The notes under the pieces were generated by a model. That model worked only from the letters and a program-made list of their open reading frames with translations, searched no databases and was not told the origin of the DNA. Of a DNA stretch of 17,767 nucleotides, positions 1-5,805 are shown in pieces. Each line of letters starts with the position of its first letter. Within the stretch, counting starts at the first letter, position 1. Origin of the DNA: an uncultured Veillonella sp. GTDB lineage: Bacteria; Bacillota; Negativicutes; Veillonellales; Veillonellaceae. The stretch spans positions 1 to 17,767 of the forward strand of contig NZ_CAJZFD010000017.1 of the NCBI RefSeq assembly GCF_915069625.1. Reading direction: 5' to 3'. The position numbers and the translations under genes were made by a program.

Positions 1-343
1 AAGCGATTGCAAATAGTGTGGAAAATACCATGGTAATGGCAATTTCACTATTAGACATTTCTTCCTCTTCATCACCAGCCGCTTTTGCAGAGAAGGACAA
101 GGCCTTCATACCGATGACAAGAGATTCATATAAGGCTATACAGCCTCGTAAAAATGGTTTCTTTAATATAGGATATCGCTCTTGAATGGACGTGGTGGCT
201 TCCTTTTGCACCACGATAGAACCGGAAGGCTCACGTACAGCTGTCGCCGTATATCCTGGGCCACGCATCATGACGCCTTCAATGACAGCTTGTCCACCAA
301 CGAACTTCTTAATACGTTCTTTTGCCAAAGGATTTCCTTTCAT
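1..343 (-). CDS. DUF1385 (YqhQ-like) membrane protein, N-terminal part
   Basis: Only the first 114 codons are in the window; the gene runs off the left edge. The hallmark of the family, GGQAVIEGVMMRGP, is at about residues 16-29. A conserved stretch with an acidic run (DEEEE) follows, and the start of a hydrophobic membrane segment is at the cut edge. The biochemical function of DUF1385 is unknown; full-length members are multi-pass membrane proteins. The family is commonly found beside rpmE and the release-factor genes prfA/prmC, and here it directly follows rpmE. The start is uncertain. The ATG at 343 has no Shine-Dalgarno sequence because a terminator-like hairpin and T-rich tract precede it. 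A TTG at 328 has AAAGGA six bases upstream and may be the true start. Family assignment is secure; start choice is not. Confidence 0.88.
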   Translation of the reverse strand, partial: MKGNPLAKERIKKFVGGQAVIEGVMMRGPGYTATAVREPSGSIVVQKEATTSIQERYPILKKPFLRGCIALYESLVIGMKALSFSAKAAGDEEEEMSNSEIAITMVFSTLFAIA

Positions 344-375
344 AAACAAATAGAGGCAGAGCCCAAAGCCCTGCC
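344..375 (-). terminator. Rho-independent terminator after rpmE
   Basis: Read on the minus strand, an 8-bp GC-rich stem (GGCAGGGC, loop TTTGG, GCTCTGCC, one G-T wobble) lies at 375-355, followed by the T-rich tract TCTATTTGTTT at 354-344. It begins 25 nt after the rpmE stop codon. It ends exactly where the ATG of the DUF1385 gene begins, so that gene is either read through or translated from the downstream TTG. Confidence 0.65.
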
Positions 376-400
376 AATAATTGTTTCGCTACATAAACTA

Positions 401-598
401 TTATTTACCGTAACGTTTGTTAAATTGTTCGATACGACCACGAGCTTGAGCCGCACGTTGTTGACCAGTGAAGAACGGATGGCATTTGGAGCAAACGTCT
501 ACACGAAGGTCTTCTTTTACAGAGCCAGTTTTGAATGTGTTGCCACAACCGCAAGTTACTGTAGCTTCTTTATAGTCTGGATGAATACCTTGTTTCAT
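401..598 (-). CDS. rpmE: 50S ribosomal protein L31, zinc-binding type
   Basis: Small protein of the large ribosomal subunit, 65 residues, the usual length for L31. It opens MKQGIHPDY, and the zinc ligands are visible as CGC (C16, C18) and CSKC (C36, C39), so this is the zinc-containing (C+) form rather than the zinc-free paralogue. The HPFFTG motif at 40-45 and the basic C-terminal tail ([11 protein letters not shown]) are typical. I chose the ATG at 598 because AGAGGTG lies six bases upstream. An in-frame GTG nine bases further upstream falls inside that ribosome binding site and is not a start. The gene has its own promoter just upstream and a terminator downstream. Confidence 0.97.
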   Translation of the reverse strand: MKQGIHPDYKEATVTCGCGNTFKTGSVKEDLRVDVCSKCHPFFTGQQRAAQARGRIEQFNKRYGK

Positions 599-638
599 TC
601 TATACACCTCTTTCCGACAATCAATATTATTCTTATAG

Positions 639-667
639 ATTATAGCATGACACTAGTACAAATGCAA
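639..667 (-). promoter_or_regulatory. Promoter of rpmE
   Basis: On the minus strand, TTGCAT (667-662), a 17-bp spacer and a perfect TATAAT (644-639) preceded by TGC, which gives an extended -10. Transcription would start near 632, leaving a leader of about 33 nt before the rpmE ATG. The -35 begins 10 bp after the ydbC stop codon. Confidence 0.82.
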
Positions 668-677
668 GTTGCCAATA

Positions 678-947
678 CTATTCCTTAGATGCTTGTTTTT
701 CTTCAATAGACTCAGCTAAGATAGTCTCTAAGTCACTTTCATTAAGGATATCACGCAATGCGATGAGCTCCTCTAAAGAAAGGGTAATACCTTTCTTCAT
801 GCTTGTATATTCACTATCCCAAGCGCGAAGGTCAAACTTAGGATTATATTTACCCCAGCTAGTACATGTTAATTGTTTTTTCCAACCGTCTTTATCTTCA
901 GATAAAGTACCGATAACTTTGAAGATTTCAAAATTAATAACTGCCAT
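678..947 (-). CDS. ydbC: PC4/YdbC-family single-stranded DNA-binding protein
   Basis: 89 residues matching the bacterial YdbC family, which has the fold of the eukaryotic coactivator PC4. Members bind single-stranded DNA as dimers; a role in transcription, replication or repair has been proposed but is not settled. Recognisable family features are the N-terminal FEIFKVIGTLSEDKDGWKK (residues 6-24), the central SWGKYNPKFDLRAWD (30-44) with the conserved W-x-PK-D-R-W pattern, and the KKGITLSLEELIALRDIL helix region (51-68). The acidic tail is lineage-specific. AAAGGAGGA lies seven bases before the ATG. It is transcribed from its own promoter behind a structured leader, downstream of nth and a methyltransferase-like gene, so a DNA-related theme is plausible. 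Confidence 0.85.
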   Translation of the reverse strand: MAVINFEIFKVIGTLSEDKDGWKKQLTCTSWGKYNPKFDLRAWDSEYTSMKKGITLSLEELIALRDILNESDLETILAESIEEKQASKE

Positions 948-965
948 GAGTCAGTCCTCCTTTCT

Positions 966-1008
966 TACACATCTGTGTAGTATGTTTCATACCTACTATA
1001 TTTAGTAG
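966..1008 (-). promoter_or_regulatory. ydbC leader: three contiguous inverted repeats
   Basis: Three inverted repeats abut without gaps: TACACA-TC-TGTGTA (966-979), GTATG-TTT-CATAC (980-992) and CTACTA-TATT-TAGTAG (993-1008). All lie in the 5' leader of the ydbC transcript, between the predicted start near 1026 and the Shine-Dalgarno sequence at about 955-962. In RNA they would form a row of three short hairpins. The middle one can alternatively extend, with a bulge, into its neighbours, giving competing folds. They could equally be DNA-binding operator half-sites. No known riboswitch was recognised. Confidence 0.5.
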
Positions 1009-1032
1009 TTCATATTTTTTAGGATACGATAT

Positions 1033-1061
1033 ATTTTAAACTAAATACTGTACTTTTACAA
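1033..1061 (-). promoter_or_regulatory. Promoter of ydbC
   Basis: On the minus strand, TTGTAA (1061-1056), a 17-bp spacer and TAAAAT (1038-1033). The -35 starts one base after the stop codon of the upstream methyltransferase-like gene. The predicted transcript start is near 1026, leaving a leader of roughly 80 nt. Confidence 0.65.
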
Positions 1062-2501
1062 TTAGTTTTTATAATCGCTATAGTCTTCAATATCTATAGA
1101 GGTAGTAGGAGGCATTACTTGAGCACCTAATTCATCTACCGTAGATTTCCAATTTGCTGTTGCTTCTGTAACAGCCTTAATATAGGCTTCATCAGCATCC
1201 TGTACAGCTGAAATTAATTGGGCTTCATTATTAACATCTAATACGCGACGACGCACGCTACTAAGCATATAGCCGAAGGACTCATCTGTTTGAACAAGCA
1301 TGGAAATTTCTTGGATCAATGTTTGTCCAGTAGTGCTACAGAAGTATGCATACCACATATATGCCAATTCAGCATCTGGGAACATCCAATAAATATCCTC
1401 TGCTGGTGCCTCTGTAGTAATATCTACATCTACATGATCCGCATAGCGTTTAAATGTAAGGAAATATGCGCCACTTTCAATGAGAGCATTACGGCCTAAT
1501 TCTGAAACACGGCTATCGATACAGTAAATACCATCTTGACCTAAGGCTACATCAGTTTGACCGCCTGGCAACAAAATAGAGCGTAAAGACAAACCATAAT
1601 TTAATACTGTGAAAACAGGTAATTGAGCAAATACGCCATGAGGCAATGGAATATAGTTAATTGTTTTCCACTCATCCCCTACGCGTTCACGAAGGCCAAC
1701 GCGCATCTTTTTAACATCGTATTTACCATATACAATTTCATAAGCCCCTAATGGTGTCCATTCACGAATAGCTTCTACACGCTTTTGATTCAAGAAGAAT
1801 TGCAACGCCATATTATTTAAGCCCAATTGGTTTTGTGCCATTGTAGCAGGTAAGAATAATTGTGCAGTCCCTTCTGGAACAAGATTATGTAGTCCATTTG
1901 CCACTTCTTCCACAATATCTTCAGAAGATTGGAACATGCCAACTGTACCTGTAAAGATATGATCAAAATAGCTACGATGAGGCCATTGATTAATAATTTG
2001 CGCCATCGGATATAAACGTGTCAAAATGCTATAGCTCACAGGAGACGCCGTATAAAGAACGACTTTTTTATCTTCATAAGATTGAAGAATCTCTTCCACC
2101 ATACCTGCATATTCTTCTACATAAGCATAAAGAACGAGTTCTCCCGTTTTGCTATGAGCTTCGATACTTTCACGAACAGGAGTTTCCCAAATAGTGCCTA
2201 CATCAAGACCATCCAAGATACCTGTATCACTAATGAAATCAAATAATTCAACTCTAAAGGATGGACCATATAGAGCTTGGAATGTATTCAAATCATATGG
2301 AACAGGACCAAAAGACTCGACTGTGGATTTTTCTGCTAACGCATATAAATCATCTGCCGTTACACCCCACTCACGAGAGCTAGCATTACTAGAAATCAGT
2401 TGATCTAGTACTTTAAAACGCATTAACTCATTTACAATATCAATCCCCTCAATGCCATGAGTCGCACAAAGGGCAATAAATTCTTCGTTATTTACTTTCA
2501 T
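1062..2501 (-). CDS. Uncharacterised protein resembling a degenerate N6-adenine DNA methyltransferase
   Basis: 479 residues; I know no named family with certainty. The central part follows the order of HsdM/Eco57I-type N6-adenine methyltransferases. YFDHIFTGTVG (178-188) sits where FDVIxxNPPFG would be. LHNLVPEGTAQLFLPATM (204-221) matches the 'LLxPGGxxxxVLP' strand. FFLNQKRVEAIREWTPLG (235-252) matches the 'LLexxxveaiidLPxG' step. The catalytic NPPY/F is replaced by TGTV and no glycine-rich SAM motif I is visible, so catalysis is unlikely. The C-terminal region (about 375-460) recalls the end of a type I specificity-subunit target-recognition domain followed by a helix. These are pattern-based inferences. 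The ATG at 2501 is chosen because GGAAAGG lies six bases upstream, inside the last codons of nth, whose stop is one base away. Translation is therefore coupled to nth. Confidence 0.75.
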   Translation of the reverse strand: MKVNNEEFIALCATHGIEGIDIVNELMRFKVLDQLISSNASSREWGVTADDLYALAEKSTVESFGPVPYDLNTFQALYGPSFRVELFDFISDTGILDGLDVGTIWETPVRESIEAHSKTGELVLYAYVEEYAGMVEEILQSYEDKKVVLYTASPVSYSILTRLYPMAQIINQWPHRSYFDHIFTGTVGMFQSSEDIVEEVANGLHNLVPEGTAQLFLPATMAQNQLGLNNMALQFFLNQKRVEAIREWTPLGAYEIVYGKYDVKKMRVGLRERVGDEWKTINYIPLPHGVFAQLPVFTVLNYGLSLRSILLPGGQTDVALGQDGIYCIDSRVSELGRNALIESGAYFLTFKRYADHVDVDITTEAPAEDIYWMFPDAELAYMWYAYFCSTTGQTLIQEISMLVQTDESFGYMLSSVRRRVLDVNNEAQLISAVQDADEAYIKAVTEATANWKSTVDELGAQVMPPTTSIDIEDYSDYKN

Positions 2502-2502
2502 A

Positions 2503-3138
2503 TTAAACCTTTCCAGCTGAAGGACATACATGATTTAAAAAACATTCTTCACATAATGGCTTACGAGCCTTACATAATTTACGGCCATGATAAATCAACC
2601 AATGATGCGCTGCAGCCCAATCCTCTTTAGGAATAGCCTTTTGCAGCTTTTTCTCCATCTCTTCCGGCGTTTTTGCAATACCCAATTTTAATCGATTAGC
2701 TACGCGGAATACATGGGTATCTACTGCAATAGCAGGCGTACCAAACAATACGGATACAACTACGTTGGCCGTTTTACGACCAACACCAGGTAATTCTACA
2801 AGTTGATCAAATTCGCGTGGTACCTCACCATGATATTGTTCTACCAAAATTTGACAAGTGGCAATCAAGTTTTTGGCTTTAGATTTATAAAGGCCACAGT
2901 CCTTAATCAGAGTTTCTAATTTGGTAACCCCAATTGCTAACATCTTAGCCGGATGATTTAGTTCAGGAAATAACCGTTTAGTAACGATATTAACTCTCTC
3001 ATCCGTACATTGTGCAGATAATACGACTGCCACTAATAATTCAAATTCATTTGTATACTCAAGGGCAGGTTTTGCATCAAAATAATGCTCTTGCAATAAT
3101 TTCAATTGCTCTGCCTTTATTGCTTTTGTTACACGCAT
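2503..3138 (-). CDS. nth: Endonuclease III (DNA glycosylase / AP lyase)
   Basis: Base-excision repair enzyme that removes oxidised pyrimidines and nicks the resulting abasic site. 211 residues, the same as E. coli Nth. The helix-hairpin-helix motif LPGVGRKTANVV (116-127) contains the catalytic lysine K122. The catalytic aspartate is D140 in VDTHV. The [4Fe-4S] cluster ligands follow the exact C-x6-C-x2-C-x5-C spacing at C189, C196, C199 and C205. The start at 3138 has AAAGGAG seven bases upstream and gives the family length; longer in-frame extensions lack support. It is divergent from the UPF0291 gene and is the first gene of a two-gene unit with the methyltransferase-like gene. No convincing promoter was identified in the shared 123-bp divergent region on this strand. 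Confidence 0.97.
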   Translation of the reverse strand: MRVTKAIKAEQLKLLQEHYFDAKPALEYTNEFELLVAVVLSAQCTDERVNIVTKRLFPELNHPAKMLAIGVTKLETLIKDCGLYKSKAKNLIATCQILVEQYHGEVPREFDQLVELPGVGRKTANVVVSVLFGTPAIAVDTHVFRVANRLKLGIAKTPEEMEKKLQKAIPKEDWAAAHHWLIYHGRKLCKARKPLCEECFLNHVCPSAGKV

Positions 3139-3217
3139 ATAGCTCTCCTTTCTCACTTGTGAAAGTACAGACGCGTACAACTTATATCTTACCATACGTA
3201 TTCATTTAGTTCTATGT

Positions 3218-3223
3218 TATAAT
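3218..3223 (+). promoter_or_regulatory. Candidate -10 element for the UPF0291 gene
   Basis: A perfect TATAAT lies 38 bp upstream of the plus-strand start codon, with no good -35 at 16-18 bp. It lies in the short region between two divergent genes. This is a weak call because only one element is convincing. Confidence 0.4.
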
Positions 3224-3232
3224 AAATCATGT

Positions 3233-3249
3233 TATTCTAATATAGAATA
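3233..3249 (+). repeat. Perfect 7-bp inverted repeat upstream of the UPF0291 start
   Basis: TATTCTA-ATA-TAGAATA lies just downstream of the candidate -10 and ends two bases before the AGGAGG ribosome binding site. It could be an operator covering the start of transcription or a short RNA hairpin next to the Shine-Dalgarno sequence. It does not match a regulator site I know. Confidence 0.45.
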
Positions 3250-3261
3250 CAGGAGGTCAAT

Positions 3262-3531
3262 ATGAGTAATATTAACGATACATTAAAGCGCATAAATGAA
3301 CTAGCAGCAAAGAAAAAATCTGGACAACCACTCACACCAGAGGAGTTAGCAGAAAAAAAAGAACTTTATGAAATCTACTTATCATTCATTCGAGGTCAAA
3401 TTACAGATACTTTAGATCGCGTTGAATTTGTAGATCCAGAAACCGGTGAACGAACTGCTCCAAAACGAGCTCTAGAAAATTTGGCTAAGGAAGCTGACCA
3501 AGATATTAAAGAACATAAAGATATTCATTAA
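3262..3531 (+). CDS. UPF0291 / DUF896 family small protein
   Basis: 89 residues matching the DUF896 family (B. subtilis YnzC). The family core is at residues 9-57: INELAAKKKSGQPLTPEELAEK (9-30), then a second helix ending IRGQITDTLDRVEFVDP (43-59). Known members form a two-helix hairpin. No enzymatic role is established; YnzC of B. subtilis lies in an SOS-induced operon, but no SOS site was found here. The charged C-terminal stretch after residue 60 is variable in the family. AGGAGG lies six bases before the ATG. It is the only plus-strand gene in the window, monocistronic, with a terminator directly after it. Confidence 0.9.
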   Translation: MSNINDTLKRINELAAKKKSGQPLTPEELAEKKELYEIYLSFIRGQITDTLDRVEFVDPETGERTAPKRALENLAKEADQDIKEHKDIH

Positions 3532-3536
3532 TATAT

Positions 3537-3579
3537 AAAGCGTACACATAAATGATACATCAAGTATGCGTACGTTTTT
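3537..3579 (+). terminator. Rho-independent terminator after the UPF0291 gene
   Basis: Stem AAAGCGTAC / GTACGTTTT (one G-T wobble, one internal A-C mismatch, then inner CATA / TATG) around a 14-nt loop, followed by TTTTT at 3575-3579. It starts five bases after the stop codon. Confidence 0.7.
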
Positions 3580-3590
3580 CTATTACCCAC

Positions 3591-3626
3591 AAAAAGTCCG
3601 CTTGATATACTTATCAAGCGGACTTT
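3591..3626 (-). terminator. Strong terminator of the aminotransferase gene, partly bidirectional
   Basis: A perfect 15-bp stem (AAAGTCCGCTTGATA and its complement, 3593-3607 and 3612-3626) with a 4-nt loop TACT. On the minus strand the stem runs into TTTTT, 22 bases after the aminotransferase stop. On the plus strand the tail is TTTAATATTA, so it may back up the terminator of the convergent UPF0291 gene. Confidence 0.88.
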
Positions 3627-3647
3627 AATATTAGTAAAACTTATGCA

Positions 3648-4895
3648 TTATAATTTGCCAAGACGTTTCATAGCATTATAAATTTTTTCAGCAAGGCCTG
3701 TCATTTGGAATTTAGGAATGCCACATGCTGCAACGCGAATACCATTAGCTAGAGCAATAACATAAATATGCTCTTTCTTCAATTCTTCACAGATAGCATT
3801 AGCAGAATCTGTAGGAATTGTAATGAAGAAACCACCACGGTATGGTAACATTGGAAGGCCAACTTGTGCAGCCTCTTGTTTGAAGATATCAGCACGATCA
3901 CGAATCAATTGATAGTAGCTATTGCGTTCAGCTTCATATTCTTTAAACTTAGCTGGATCAGCCACAATATTAGCCATTGTACGCATTGCTGGACGACAAA
4001 TATTAGACCATGTAGCACGGCTAGTAGATTTGTTGATTTCTAAGAATTCATCAGCAATTTCTTCGTCATCAGAAATACCAATCAAAGCCCCTACACGTTG
4101 ACCATACATAGTGAAGCCTTTAGACAAGCTATAGCAAACACATGTAAGGATTTCTTTTGGCAAATGACTAAATTTACTAAAGAACGAACGGACCTCTTCT
4201 TTTTCACCAGAATAATCAAGGTAAGCCACATCAATACTGATGATCACATTATTGCGACCAATAGCAACGAGTTCTTTTAAGAAGTTAAGAATGGATTCCC
4301 AGTCTTTATCTTCAATTGAGTAGCCTGTTGGGTTATTACCAGGTGTATTAAACAAAATTACCACATTTGTTTGTTTAGCAGCTAATTCATTTACACGATT
4401 TTGGAACGCTTCATGGTTAAAGTTATTATGTTCATCAAATAAAGAATACGTAACAAGTGTACGACCTACATCACTGCAAATTACACGATAGGCACCCCAG
4501 TACCAATCAGCAGTCAACACTTCATCACCAGGTTCTGTGTAGTTATGAACTAAGTGATGAATACCGCCAGTACCACCTGCAGTAGCGATACTACGGATAT
4601 GACCTTCTGGACGAGATTGTCCAAAGCATTCTTTCTCTGCAGCAGCAAGGAACTCAGGTACACCTGCGATCGGTGCATAGCCAATATGTTCAGAGTCAGG
4701 AAGACTTAAATATTCATCTTTAACGGTTTTAAGGAATACTAATTTACCATCTTCATCATGAATCGCACCTAATGTACCGTTAACAACGTTCTCACGACCA
4801 TTTTCTTTAGCATCAGCTTGGGCTTGGCCAGCAGTTACAAAGATTACATCTTTAAGTTTTTTCCCTTTTGCATGCTTTGCAGCAACACTTGTCAT
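3648..4895 (-). CDS. PLP-dependent class I aminotransferase (aspartate/aromatic type)
   Basis: 415 residues; a cytoplasmic fold-type I enzyme that moves an amino group between an amino acid and a 2-oxo acid. Visible landmarks are TAGGTGGIHHLV (105-116) for phosphate binding, W132 stacking on the cofactor, NTPGNNPTG with N188 (183-191), ISIDVAY with D222 and Y225, the Schiff-base lysine K259 in SLSKGF, R267 in GQRVGA, and the carboxylate-binding R387 in IRVAACG. The layout fits the aspartate/tyrosine aminotransferase group rather than cystathionine lyases, but exact substrates (aspartate, tyrosine/phenylalanine or others) cannot be read from sequence. AGGATGG precedes the ATG by eight bases. 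Monocistronic: two possible promoters lie upstream and a strong terminator downstream. Confidence 0.92.
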   Translation of the reverse strand: MTSVAAKHAKGKKLKDVIFVTAGQAQADAKENGRENVVNGTLGAIHDEDGKLVFLKTVKDEYLSLPDSEHIGYAPIAGVPEFLAAAEKECFGQSRPEGHIRSIATAGGTGGIHHLVHNYTEPGDEVLTADWYWGAYRVICSDVGRTLVTYSLFDEHNNFNHEAFQNRVNELAAKQTNVVILFNTPGNNPTGYSIEDKDWESILNFLKELVAIGRNNVIISIDVAYLDYSGEKEEVRSFFSKFSHLPKEILTCVCYSLSKGFTMYGQRVGALIGISDDEEIADEFLEINKSTSRATWSNICRPAMRTMANIVADPAKFKEYEAERNSYYQLIRDRADIFKQEAAQVGLPMLPYRGGFFITIPTDSANAICEELKKEHIYVIALANGIRVAACGIPKFQMTGLAEKIYNAMKRLGKL

Positions 4896-4935
4896 AACTT
4901 ACACCATCCTATCTAAAATGAATTATTACATATTT

Positions 4936-4964
4936 ATCATACCTAAACTTATTTAATTATACAA
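4936..4964 (-). promoter_or_regulatory. Candidate promoter of the aminotransferase gene
   Basis: On the minus strand, TTGTAT (4964-4959), a 17-bp spacer and TATGAT (4941-4936), giving a leader of about 35 nt. A second, more distant candidate is at 4985-5014. Confidence 0.6.
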
Positions 4965-4984
4965 TGAGTATTTAGAAAATATAT

Positions 4985-5014
4985 TGTATACATAAGAAAT
5001 AGTACTAATTGCAA
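4985..5014 (-). promoter_or_regulatory. Second candidate promoter upstream of the aminotransferase
   Basis: On the minus strand, TTGCAA (5014-5009), an 18-bp spacer and TATACA (4990-4985). The region is very AT-rich, so this could be a chance match. It lies 26 bp downstream of the inverted repeat at 5040-5064. Confidence 0.35.
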
Positions 5015-5039
5015 GCTGATTTATAATAAAATTAAGGTA

Positions 5040-5064
5040 TATAGGATATATACAATATCCTATA
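5040..5064. repeat. Perfect 10-bp inverted repeat in the aminotransferase upstream region
   Basis: TATAGGATAT-ATACA-ATATCCTATA. It lies between the terminator of the outer-membrane protein gene and the candidate aminotransferase promoters, in a 259-bp stretch with no gene. The position suits an operator or activator site. Without a T-tract it is not a terminator. Confidence 0.5.
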
Positions 5065-5117
5065 CAAAATAAATTTATAAATAACATCCCTACAGATATC
5101 TATTTTTATAAACGTAC

Positions 5118-5147
5118 AAAAAAAGACCACTCATTAGAGTGGTCTTT
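5118..5147 (-). terminator. Rho-independent terminator of the outer-membrane protein gene
   Basis: A perfect 11-bp stem AAAGACCACTC / GAGTGGTCTTT with loop ATTA (5122-5147), followed on the minus strand by seven T residues (5124-5118). It begins eight bases after the stop codon and is the strongest terminator in the window. It probably also ends any transcript running on from ftsZ. Confidence 0.93.
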
Positions 5148-5154
5148 GTTATCC

Positions 5155-5724
5155 TTAGAAGGAGTAGCCTACACCAGCGTGTAAACCTTTTGCAGTTTTA
5201 TCGTTGTTATTTACGCTATATTTATCATAGCCATAGTATACGTTCAAGTCTACATCAGGGCGAACTTCATATTGAGCACCTACTTGGTAAGTTTGCTTAA
5301 TATCATTACCCCAACCAGCTTTAGCAAAGCCGTTAACTTTTTCTGTCAATGGTACATGACCAATAACACCTGCTTGGAAACCTAATTCAGTATCATTTGT
5401 ACGAATTGCAGTACCAGCACCATATACGTTTACGTTTGGATGCACTTTATAAACTAATGCTAATTGATGATCTTTAATGTCGCCATTTTTTGCATTCAAT
5501 TTATCATAGGAATATTGTACAGCTGTTTTATTGGAAAGGTCGTGTTGCAAAGATACACCAAAACCATCGTTGCTATTGCCGCCACCTTTAGATACATGTT
5601 GTTTAAATGCATAATCAGCTTGTACTTTAGTGGAACCGTCGCTAATTTTTGTTACAGGTGCTGCTGCGAATGCGCTACCTGCTACAACTGTAGCTGCTAG
5701 AGTTAATAATACTAATTTCTTCAT
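5155..5724 (-). CDS. Small outer-membrane beta-barrel protein (porin-like)
   Basis: 189 residues. A clear Sec signal peptide (KK then LVLLTLAATVVAG, SAFA at 17-20) is probably cleaved after A20 or A21, leaving about 168 residues. The mature part alternates polar and hydrophobic or aromatic residues in short strands (VQADYAF, GFGVSLQHDL, TAVQYSYDKL, HQLALVYKV, VNVYGAGTAI, TELGFQAGVIGHV, VNGFAKAGWG, TYQVGAQYEV, DLNVYYGYDKY, GLHAGVGYSF). It ends in Phe after a strand with aromatic residues, the usual recognition signal of the BAM complex. About eight to ten strands fit. It implies an outer membrane. Cargo or role is unknown; related small barrels may be structural or transport proteins. AGGAGG lies five bases before the ATG. 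It follows ftsZ on the same strand with no terminator between. Confidence 0.85.
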   Translation of the reverse strand: MKKLVLLTLAATVVAGSAFAAAPVTKISDGSTKVQADYAFKQHVSKGGGNSNDGFGVSLQHDLSNKTAVQYSYDKLNAKNGDIKDHQLALVYKVHPNVNVYGAGTAIRTNDTELGFQAGVIGHVPLTEKVNGFAKAGWGNDIKQTYQVGAQYEVRPDVDLNVYYGYDKYSVNNNDKTAKGLHAGVGYSF

Positions 5725-5739
5725 TTGTACCTCCTATAC

Positions 5740-5757
5740 ACATATCTCAAGATATGT
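5740..5757 (-). promoter_or_regulatory. Hairpin in the leader of the outer-membrane protein gene
   Basis: Perfect 7-bp inverted repeat ACATATC / GATATGT with a 4-nt loop (TTGA on the minus strand). It ends three to four bases before the AGGAGG Shine-Dalgarno sequence. It has no T-tract, so it is not a terminator. It may stabilise the mRNA or tune translation. Confidence 0.4.
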
Positions 5758-5788
5758 CTTACTAAGTTACTTATTTACGAATGTTTTG

Positions 5789-5794
5789 ATTATA
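5789..5794 (-). promoter_or_regulatory. Candidate -10 element for the outer-membrane protein gene
   Basis: A perfect TATAAT on the minus strand, 12 bp after the ftsZ stop codon. The matching -35 would fall inside the last ftsZ codons and is poor, so the gene may depend on an activator, on ftsZ readthrough, or on this promoter alone. Confidence 0.4.
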
Positions 5795-5805
5795 CACTCT
5801 ATAAA

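Noticed and set aside
599..607. Upstream GTG start for rpmE, and likewise the GTG at 13749 for murD and the TTG at 17720 for murE
   Set aside because: These alternative starts overlap or abut the Shine-Dalgarno sequences. The next ATG has correct spacing in each case.
182..688. A 168-codon plus-strand reading frame across the DUF1385, rpmE and rpmE-promoter region
   Set aside because: It runs antisense through rpmE and its terminator, has no ribosome binding site and a composition unlike a real protein. It is a shadow of the minus-strand genes.
3139..3195. Longer nth start at 3195
   Set aside because: Starting at 3138 gives the family's 211-residue length and a good ribosome binding site. 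The extra 19 residues show no conserved feature.
3198..3216. Possible LexA/SOS box between nth and the UPF0291 gene
   Set aside because: A GAAC-like half-site is present, but the second half is not, so it does not match the Firmicute consensus GAAC-N4-GTTC.
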